DNA from: Planctomycetota bacterium
Lineage (GTDB): Bacteria; Planctomycetota; Phycisphaerae; UBA1845; PWPN01
NCBI GenBank assembly: GCA_016209665.1
Contig: JACQVT010000564.1
Span: forward strand, 1-13,023
Reading direction: 5' to 3'
DNA: 13,023 nt
The notes below the pieces were generated by a model, which did not search any database, was not told the DNA's origin, and saw only the letters and a list, made by a program, of their open reading frames with translations. Below, one piece after another: positions 8,501-13,023 of this stretch (its first letter is position 1; the number at the start of each line of letters is the position of its first letter). The translations under genes were made by a program, and so were the position numbers.

Positions 8501-8714
8501 GCGTGCCGGTCGCCGGTTGGCTCCCCCCCGGTCCGGTGGCCGGCTGGGTCCCCGCCTCCGCCGTGGCCGGCTGCGTGGCAGCGGCGGCACGAGGCATCAG
8601 ACGCCCTTCCCGGCCGCGGACCGGCCCTGCCGGCTCTTCACCTCGCACCACGCCGATCCCAGCCAACAACAGGCAACACGTCAGGCGACAGCTACGGCTC
8701 AGACGCGACTTCAT
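5571..8714 (-). CDS. gspD: Type II secretion secretin GspD with extra N subdomains
   Basis: Outer-membrane channel of the type II secretion or a related machine; 1047 residues, against roughly 650-700 in classical GspD. Residues 1-25 are a signal peptide (basic start, CCLLLAGIGVV, likely cut after VRG). A Thr-Gln-Pro-Ala linker spans 45-80. An N0-like domain lies at 81-156. It is followed by N1-type repeats at about 182-240, 248-372, 380-446, 452-534, 544-628 and 636-768. Three of these carry low-complexity insertions: Gly/Pro 284-332, Gly/Trp/Tyr 483-494 and Gln/Thr/Ser 670-722. The secretin core covers 775-1006 with the hallmark VPGLGDIPVLGELF at 972-985 and ELLIFLTPYVI at the end. A short Pro-rich tail follows. 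The ATG at 8714 was chosen because it has AAGGAG eight bases upstream and gives a proper signal peptide. The gene sits 204 bp after gspC and overlaps the lipoprotein start. Confidence 0.93.
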   Translation of the reverse strand: MKSRLSRSCRLTCCLLLAGIGVVRGEEPAGPVRGREGRLMPRAAAATQPATAEAGTQPATGPGGSQPATGTRPAEAPKPKLIPMSFNNASMNDIAKFINEQLGKPVIPGKEVGSIQVTLINPKPLPPDEAMEVLTTALNDAGVAIEQRDKTIHLIPVAQVAQSLLRTVGPEVDPATLSPKTMIVRKVFKVRHYDATKLVDVVKPLLPAYGHITATGSGQVIIVANVERLIMMDGIIRQLDVPGVAGGELRVFPIKNMDVYEIVPMLEKLVAGYLGVEVKAVSAAGAGPPAGERGEGRRSSGGPEGREVVMGPGGPMPAPGGGPGPSAGPGAVTVKAEKTPVLLMPDPRQSCIVVAAPPNVLDQIETWLATLDQPKPPRTQTEIVEAQYSDPGELVNQLNSMLSGIPDDSLRNALRIYPFPSSRRIVIVGSEQNRALVKGWLEELDVADTGVRVLRTFMLKNADAQQVAENIKDLFGESSSRYGGWWGGWYGGSSRGGEDRSKVNATANVRSNSVTVQASPEKMTRIEEQIAEWDSPSAGIEAAPRVFNLRFADPEKTRELLENLFTKKSGPSLPPWWYDEMPDAEPTPVGRLFGQFRFEAYPETGKLIVVSKNEENYQVIEDLLTEIDRPQTAGVPRMIQLKFANAETLAEQLNALLNAPGTPAAILRQGVPPGTSLKEQDSESPYNTSSDQSNVRTQRSTQQQGQQPGTSMMQFWWQSAPTDLIKTRQASNLVGKLRIVPNVEQNLLMVAAPEAYADAIEEFVHDLDRPGQQVLIKAVIAEVKLEDAMSLGYRFSSDPNAFNIADPFINEDALKGLFTYDFVDQLDEHNTITFNIPVTNLINLLHRVTDLRIRSEPKVFTADNQKATFFDGQDVPFIDQSQTNAVGTGLIQSFQYRPVGINLTVRPHITKDRNIDLQVSLEVSSFLPGNTLFGGVIIDRRQTETRVVLEDGRTFMISGILREEEREITRTVPGLGDIPVLGELFKHRAPAKVNTELLIFLTPYVIGPDLPHAPVESEPLQRLREQFPGPAFGPDVKAPTSRPTEMQ

Positions 8715-8722
8715 ACATCTGA

Positions 8723-8728
8723 CTCCTT
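8723..8728 (-). promoter_or_regulatory. Strong Shine-Dalgarno site of gspD
   Basis: The - strand reads AAGGAG, eight bases before the ATG at 8714. This is the best ribosome binding site in the window. It fixes the secretin start against the upstream in-frame candidate at 8750. It also suggests that gspD is translated on its own rather than coupled to gspC. Confidence 0.7.
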
Positions 8729-8801
8729 GAAGCTCCCCCCGGTTCGCCACTCTGATCCTGCGGACAAACGCGGAATGAATCGTTCGACTCGGCGCGATTC
8801 A

Positions 8802-8879
8802 ACCAGCACGAAGCGCAAGCGAGCGCCCATTACTTGACGCCAACTGCACAATGAGCACTCGCCTGCGCTTCGTGCCGGT
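8802..8879 (-). repeat. Long hairpin element in the gspC-gspD spacer
   Basis: Bases 8802-8833 pair with 8848-8879 around a 14-base loop. In the - strand RNA, the sense of the gsp operon, 26 positions are Watson-Crick and six are G.U, with no mismatch. On the + strand the same six positions are A.C mismatches. The arms contain GCACGAAGCGCAAGCGAG and its near-complement. No T-run follows the stem, so it is not a classical intrinsic terminator. It may be an RNA processing or stabilising structure that separates gspC from gspD, or a dispersed palindromic element of the host genome. Confidence 0.75.
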
Positions 8880-8918
8880 ACACGACTCGTTCTCCGTTCC
8901 TGCTTGGTCACCCGTTCG

Positions 8919-9650
8919 TTACTCGCGGCCCGCCTGGTTTCGGGCCTTCTCGAGGCGCTCGCGAATCTCCGGCGGCAACTGCGATTCGTCGAGATTCGGC
9001 GGCATCACCATCTTGGCGCCCGCGGGCCTCATAGGGCCTCCCCCCGGCATCGGCATCATCGCGCCGCCCGGCGGTCGTCCCGGCATCGGCGGCTGGTCGG
9101 CCATCATCGGCCCGCCCCGGCCGCCCTCGAACAGATTCATCGTTTCCGGCTTGCCCTCGAACTCGATCGTCACGCTGTAGCCGTCGATCGACTTGACGGT
9201 GACGCCTTGGGCGGACTGGCCCTCCTCGATCGTCACCGGCTTACCCTCGCGGGAGCGGAACATCGCCATCCGCCCCAGCACGCCGGTCAGCGACAAGCCG
9301 TGGCCGGTGGGCTTGGGTGTCACGAACGGGTTGCGGGTCTTGAGCGCGGGATTGATCTCCACCGCCGGCTTGTTCTTCCCGCGAGACTTGTTCTCGCGCG
9401 GACCCGCGGCGGGCCGCGTGCCGGCCGGCTGCGAACCTGCGGCAGGCTGCGACCCCGCCGGTTGCGAGGCCGCCGGCTGAGTCGCGGGCTGAGTCGCCGC
9501 TATCAACAGTCCGCTCGTCCCCGCCCGGTGCCGCCAGACCGCGTACCTGCACGCCTGGTAGGTCAGGTCCGCCAGCATCAGCACGGAGACGACCGCCGTC
9601 GTCGCCGCGATCGCCTTGCGCTGCCGATCGGTGATGCTCAACTTGCCCAT
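8919..9650 (-). CDS. gspC: GspC/PilP-like inner-membrane linker protein
   Basis: This encodes 243 residues. A short cytoplasmic start is followed by one membrane helix at about 12-28 (AIAATTAVVSVLMLADL). A Pro/Gln/Ala/Gly linker at 51-82 repeats a TQPA/SQPA unit. A compact beta domain at 107-176 starts NPFVTP and continues LTGVLGRMAMFRSREGKPV, then EEGQSAQGVTVKSIDGYSV; this is the homology-region/PilP fold that in known systems binds the secretin's N0 domain. There is no PDZ domain. The tail (178-218) is rich in Pro, Gly and Met and ends with a short charged helix (224-238). The ATG at 9650 overlaps the end of the gspM-like gene by 13 bases, so co-translation is likely. The fold assignment rests on layout and gene order more than on sequence identity; PilP is an equally good name. 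Confidence 0.75.
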   Translation of the reverse strand: MGKLSITDRQRKAIAATTAVVSVLMLADLTYQACRYAVWRHRAGTSGLLIAATQPATQPAASQPAGSQPAAGSQPAGTRPAAGPRENKSRGKNKPAVEINPALKTRNPFVTPKPTGHGLSLTGVLGRMAMFRSREGKPVTIEEGQSAQGVTVKSIDGYSVTIEFEGKPETMNLFEGGRGGPMMADQPPMPGRPPGGAMMPMPGGGPMRPAGAKMVMPPNLDESQLPPEIRERLEKARNQAGRE

Positions 9651-10222
9651 CGGTTCTCACTCGCCGGGGCCACGATGACCGAGATCGTCATCCGGACCTT
9701 CAGGTTGCCGCCGCCCTCGCCCTTGCCGCCGCCCTTGCCCTCGCCGGTCAGATCGAGTTGCTCGACGCTGACCACACCCGGAACGCGGTAGACGCCCACC
9801 ACGAACTTGAACACGTTCTCCCATTCCGACTGGGCCTCGATCTGCACCGGGGCCTGGGACACCTGGGGGTCGTCCGGCCAGGCCGTGGGCGCGCCGGGTG
9901 TTGTGCCTTGCAGCTTGACGTCCGCCTCCTGGGCCGCGGCCACGATCTGTTCGAGGACGGACGTGATCTGCTCGCTGTAGGGCTTGGGCGGGACCAGCTC
10001 GCCCGCCTTCTCCTCCCAGTCCTTGACCCGCTTGGCGAGGAACTCCGCCCGCCGCTGCTCGTCCGCCCGGCGGTTCGCGGCCCGCGTGGCCGCCGCGTGC
10101 TCGCGGACCAGACTGCCATAGGCCGTCGCCACCGGCCGCACCACCAGCACGTATCCGATGATGGCCGCCAGCGCCGCCGCCCCCAGAATGACCGCCCGCC
10201 GATCACGTGCACTCAGCGCCAC
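9638..10222 (-). CDS. gspM: GspM/PilO-like inner-membrane platform protein
   Basis: This encodes 194 residues with a GTG start at 10222 and GAGG six bases upstream. It has a short basic N-terminus, one membrane helix at 11-29 (VILGAAALAAIIGYVLVV), a charged helical region at 33-75 likely to form a coiled coil, and a ferredoxin-like periplasmic domain from about 80. That domain contains VLEQIVAAAQEADVKLQG and EWENVFKFVVGVYRVPGV, a pattern typical of PilO and GspM. A Gly/Lys-rich loop (160-172) interrupts the last two strands. In known systems this protein pairs with GspL/PilN in the periplasm to hold the ATPase complex in register. It overlaps the gspL end by 10 bases and the gspC start by 13. 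Nothing in the sequence decides between GspM and PilO names. Confidence 0.8.
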   Translation of the reverse strand: MALSARDRRAVILGAAALAAIIGYVLVVRPVATAYGSLVREHAAATRAANRRADEQRRAEFLAKRVKDWEEKAGELVPPKPYSEQITSVLEQIVAAAQEADVKLQGTTPGAPTAWPDDPQVSQAPVQIEAQSEWENVFKFVVGVYRVPGVVSVEQLDLTGEGKGGGKGEGGGNLKVRMTISVIVAPASENRWAS

Positions 10223-11628
10223 GATTCACCTCGCCCGCCGACCGTCGTCAGCTTCTGAATGCCGACCGGCTCGGCGGTGATCGTGAAATCCCCGCCCTGG
10301 CCCGGCGCTGTGCGTTCGGGATTCACCGTCGAGAATCGCCCGCATTTTTTCAGGGCCTCGATCCACCCGTAGATGGCCTTGGGGTCGCGGGCCGTCCCCT
10401 TCATCACCAGCCGGCGCTCCCGCGACAGTTGCACCGACGAGACGATGACGCTCGACGGAATCGTCCGGCTCAGCTCCGCCATGATCCCCTCGACGTCGAT
10501 GCGGTACCGCTCCAGCCGCTGCATCGCCCGTACCTTCGGGTCCAGGCCGGCCATCGGCGCCGGCGATTGCTCCACTGCCGCCTTCATCAACCGCGTCTCG
10601 TGCCGCAGGATGATGACGTGCAGAAGAACCGCCAACACGAGAAGCCCCACCGCCGCCGCCGTGCATCGCCACGGATGGGCCAGCAGCCGATCGAGCCGTC
10701 CGCGCAGCTCGGCTTCCTCCTTGACGCCTGCCAGCCCGATCAGCGTGCGATCGTCGTGGATTCCCGCCAGCGCCAACCCGATCGCCGGTCCGTACACCGC
10801 CAGTTCCGCCGGCCTCAGCCGTGTGCCGTCGGCATTCACGACCCTCTCGTCGATCTCGAACGGCACGACCGGCACCGGCAACCAGTCCTCCAGCACGCGG
10901 TGAGCCTCGGATTCCGGATCCTCGCCGCACCAGCGGATTCGCTTGAGCCGCCCCTGTCCCAACTCCGTCTCGACCAGTTGACGGACCTCGCGGCAGGCCA
11001 AGTCCCGCCGGGCCGCTTCCGCCCGGACGTGCCGCACCGACCGCGTGAGGCCGTCGGCGAGCACACACGCGAGCCACTCGTCGGCCCCCGCCAGGACAAG
11101 CAGTTCGGGCCCCGTCTCGCCGCCGCCCAGCCCATGTCGCATGAGCGCCCCGATCGCCTCGGTCTCGCTCGTCAGCAGGTGCGGCCGGCAATTCGCCGCC
11201 GCCAGGCCGGCCAACTGCTGCGCGATCCGGTTGTTACGGGCGGCCTGCACGAGGACAGAGCGGTCGGCCCGGCCATTCAGCCGCGGTCCCAGGCGATACG
11301 CCCACGTCAGTTCCTCAACCGGCACCGGCGACTCCGCCTCCAGCCGGTTCGCCACCATCTGCCGCACCCGGGCCTCGCCACCTTCGGGGAACGTCCAGCA
11401 CCGGGTCATCACGTCCAGCGCCGGCAGCGCCGCGACGATCCTCTCGTCCGGCCGATCCGCGGCCCCACGGGGTAGCCCGGCCATCGACGCGGTCGTTCCG
11501 CTCGCCGCCGCCAGCGGTAACGACTCGGCCCGCCGCAGGCGCAGCCCCGAGCCGCTGCGCTCGACTTCCACTCGCCGCAGCGTCCGGCCGCTGATGTGTA
11601 CCCCGATCGCCGTCTTCAACTCAGCCAC
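10213..11628 (-). CDS. gspL: GspL (PilM-PilN-like) platform protein
   Basis: This encodes 471 residues from a GTG at 11628. The N-terminal half is a PilM/GspL cytoplasmic actin-like fold: it opens AELKTAIGVHISGRTLRRVE, has a linking segment around 70-100 with RQMVANRLEAESPVPVEELT, and contains ELLVLAGADEWLACVLADG at 175-193. One membrane helix follows at about 323-341 (TAAAVGLLVLAVLLHVIIL). The periplasmic part (345-460) is PilN-like: a helical stretch, then IMAELSRTIPSSVIVSSVQL and a ferredoxin-like end. So it combines what type IV pilus systems split into PilM and PilN, as GspL does. In known systems it anchors the GspE ATPase and pairs with GspM. The frame is open upstream into gspK, but those codons are Arg-rich out-of-frame sequence with no good start; GTG 11628 gives the conserved N-terminus and a 40-base gap after gspK. 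A TTG at 11619 is possible. Confidence 0.83.
   Translation of the reverse strand: MAELKTAIGVHISGRTLRRVEVERSGSGLRLRRAESLPLAAASGTTASMAGLPRGAADRPDERIVAALPALDVMTRCWTFPEGGEARVRQMVANRLEAESPVPVEELTWAYRLGPRLNGRADRSVLVQAARNNRIAQQLAGLAAANCRPHLLTSETEAIGALMRHGLGGGETGPELLVLAGADEWLACVLADGLTRSVRHVRAEAARRDLACREVRQLVETELGQGRLKRIRWCGEDPESEAHRVLEDWLPVPVVPFEIDERVVNADGTRLRPAELAVYGPAIGLALAGIHDDRTLIGLAGVKEEAELRGRLDRLLAHPWRCTAAAVGLLVLAVLLHVIILRHETRLMKAAVEQSPAPMAGLDPKVRAMQRLERYRIDVEGIMAELSRTIPSSVIVSSVQLSRERRLVMKGTARDPKAIYGWIEALKKCGRFSTVNPERTAPGQGGDFTITAEPVGIQKLTTVGGRGESWR
10229..10232 (-). promoter_or_regulatory. Ribosome binding site of the gspM GTG start
   Basis: The - strand reads GAGG, six bases before the GTG at 10222, and lies inside the last codons of gspL. 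It supports a GTG start with a 10-base overlap of the two genes. Confidence 0.4.
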
Positions 11629-11668
11629 GCTTACACCCGATTCCGGCCGGCCGTCGCGCCAACACCCC

Positions 11669-12997
11669 TCACGGCGACGACTCCAGCCAATACAACATCC
11701 GCGGCGCCTGCCCGCCGCGGTCCACCACGCACTCGATCGTCTCGCGGATGCCGGACGCCGCCCGGCCCTCGCTGTAGATCCGAAACACGCTCGACCGGAC
11801 CGCGATCGCGTTTTCCACTTGGCCGAACGTCTCCTTCGTGACACCGCTGATCCGCAGCAGCTCGCCGATGGACGTGAAGTACCCGCCGCCCTGCCGCTGC
11901 CCTACGATCGCCTCGACGGCCTCGTCCGGCAGCAGGGCCCGCAGCACCTCCCGCGGGGCCGTGTTGAGGTTCACCCGCCCCGACAGCCTCTCCTCGTCGT
12001 GCAGCGTCAGTTGGTCCACGATCCGCTCGAAGATCCCGGTTGTCACCGGCTGGTCGCGATGCTCGTCGTCGCGAGCGTTCACGTCGTTGTCCCGCGAGCC
12101 GCGATTCACGCTGGTATCGAGCGGCACGTCCAGCAGGTCCACCCGGTGCTTGAACTCCTGCTTGCTCCGCCGGTTGACGATCGACTGGGCCGCCCAATCC
12201 TCGATCTGCAACTGCGACGCCAGCGTGCCCGCGTCGGCGTTCTTGAGGTTCAGCCGCTTGTTGCCCTTGGCATCGCGGTTCTTCTCGTAGGAATACACCG
12301 TCAGCCAGGCGTACCAGCCGCGGTCCAGCCTGCCGTCGCCGTTGTCGCGGGGCGGATTGGACTCGCCGTCGTTCTCGTTGTCGTCCAGCCGGCCGTTGAC
12401 GTTGGTGTCCTCGCCGTAGAACAATTCCGGCGTCACCTCACGGACCAACAGCAGCTCCCGCACCGTCCGCGGCGGACCGTTGCGGATCGTGTACGGGTGC
12501 GCCAGCAGCGCGTAGTAGCCTCGCTCGACCCCCTCCTCCTCGGGCTGCTCGTTGTTGTCACGCCAGTCGACGATCGACGCCGCCACCGGCGCCGTCATGT
12601 GCGGCAGCTTCATCAACTGGTCCTTCGTCACCGTGTTCACGTTCAGCTTCGCGCTCTCGTCGGACGCACCATACTGACCGAGCGACGTGTCGTCGCAGTC
12701 ATCCCGGACCACGCTGAACGTCCCATTGCCCAGCGCGGCGCTGTCGAGAGTGGTATCCTTGCCCCACTCCTCGGTGTCGGTGTCGACCTCCAGCGAATCG
12801 AGCATCAACCCCGCCACCGCCCGCTCCACGCCCGCCCGGGCCAACCAGTGCGCCACCACCCGGTCGCGCTCGTACATCCCCAACATGCGGTCCTGCCCGA
12901 TCACGAAACTCAAGCCCCCGGCCAGCAGGGCCAGGATGGCGATCGCCCACAGCACGAGGATCAGCACCGCGGCTCGCGATCTGTGTGGGACCGGCAT
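11669..12997 (-). CDS. gspK: GspK, minor pseudopilin of the type II secretion tip
   Basis: This encodes 442 residues from ATG 12997. The N-terminus is a class III signal/pilin helix at 9-33 (AAVLILVLWAIAILALLAGG) without the Glu5 found in major pilins, as is usual for GspK. Two helix-hairpin-helix-type segments follow, the GspK family hallmark: 117-146 (KLNVNTVTKDQLMKLPHM) and 341-368 (RVNLNTAPREVLRALLPDEA). Between them is an acidic insertion (196-226) with two EF-hand-like loops, DTNVNGRLDDNEND and DNGDGRLD; E. coli GspK is known to bind calcium. A final beta segment ends FRIYSEGRAASGIRETIECV. The residue expected just before the pilin helix is Ala or Arg, not the usual Gly, so prepilin peptidase cleavage is uncertain. 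The frame is open to the right edge of the window, and the ATG lies inside an inverted repeat, so the true start could be elsewhere. Confidence 0.87.
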   Translation of the reverse strand: MPVPHRSRAAVLILVLWAIAILALLAGGLSFVIGQDRMLGMYERDRVVAHWLARAGVERAVAGLMLDSLEVDTDTEEWGKDTTLDSAALGNGTFSVVRDDCDDTSLGQYGASDESAKLNVNTVTKDQLMKLPHMTAPVAASIVDWRDNNEQPEEEGVERGYYALLAHPYTIRNGPPRTVRELLLVREVTPELFYGEDTNVNGRLDDNENDGESNPPRDNGDGRLDRGWYAWLTVYSYEKNRDAKGNKRLNLKNADAGTLASQLQIEDWAAQSIVNRRSKQEFKHRVDLLDVPLDTSVNRGSRDNDVNARDDEHRDQPVTTGIFERIVDQLTLHDEERLSGRVNLNTAPREVLRALLPDEAVEAIVGQRQGGGYFTSIGELLRISGVTKETFGQVENAIAVRSSVFRIYSEGRAASGIRETIECVVDRGGQAPRMLYWLESSP

Positions 12998-13008
12998 CTT
13001 GCCGGTCC
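12988..13008. repeat. Perfect inverted repeat over the gspK start codon
   Basis: GGACCGGCA (12988-12996) and TGCCGGTCC (13000-13008) are exact reverse complements with a three-base loop. The gspK ATG (12997-12995) lies at the loop and arm. It resembles short dispersed palindromes of the REP type. In RNA it would form a nine-pair, GC-rich stem that could hide the start codon. Confidence 0.65.
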
Positions 13009-13023
13009 GGATGACCGGCTGGA

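Noticed and set aside
8802..8879. Intrinsic terminator after gspC
   Set aside because: No T-run follows the stem in the direction of transcription, and the stem is far longer than usual for a terminator.
8711..8911. 66-residue - strand frame from a GTG at 8911 whose stop overlaps the gspD start as ATGA
   Set aside because: The overlap is tempting, but the frame runs through both arms of the long hairpin, has no good ribosome binding site, and gives a basic peptide without features.
10207..11475. 422-residue + strand open frame opposite gspL
   Set aside because: It is antisense to a well-supported platform gene and has low-complexity Arg/Pro/Gln composition.
1..13023. CRISPR array, tRNA, rRNA or insertion sequence
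   Set aside because: I saw no regularly spaced direct repeats, no cloverleaf, and no transposase motif on either strand.

Overview
The window is GC-rich DNA with strongly GC-biased third codon positions. It looks like part of a planctomycete chromosome, probably Phycisphaerae-like. The clues are a type II secretion operon with very acidic EF-hand-like insertions, a dockerin-like calcium-binding protein, Thr-Gln-Pro-Ala linkers after membrane anchors, and dispersed hairpin elements. This placement is inferred from gene style, not from any search.

Layout. At the left edge on the + strand is the 3' part of a gene for an acidic protein ending in two dockerin/EF-hand-like repeats (2-964). A 308-bp stretch follows with no intact gene. 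It holds a short palindrome and a + strand coding remnant (1020-1286) that runs tail to tail into the next gene. Everything from 1273 to the right edge is on the - strand. In transcription order, right to left, the genes are: gspK (12997-11669), gspL (11628-10213), gspM/pilO-like (10222-9638), gspC/pilP-like (9650-8919), a 204-bp spacer with a very long hairpin, gspD secretin (8714-5571), a beta-propeller lipoprotein (5571-4411), a regulator joining an RNA polymerase alpha-CTD-like fold to a sigma region 4 helix-turn-helix (4301-2634), and a DUF3754/TMEM143-family membrane protein (2541-1273).

How the genes work together. gspK-L-M-C-D encode the pseudopilus tip, the inner-membrane assembly platform and the outer-membrane secretin of a type II secretion or related pilus-like machine. 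The pseudopilins G-J, the ATPase E and the platform protein F are not here and may lie upstream of gspK, beyond the right edge. Most of these genes overlap by a few bases and are probably co-translated. The lipoprotein start overlaps the gspD stop, so it is probably a dedicated partner of the machine. The regulator and the DUF3754 gene follow after gaps of 109 and 92 bp and may be separate units.

Most notable: a perfectly paired hairpin of about 32 bp in the gspC-gspD spacer whose imperfections all become G.U pairs only in the operon's own RNA; a secretin with about seven N-type subdomains; the alpha-CTD/sigma-4 regulator; and a gspK start codon lying inside a perfect inverted repeat.
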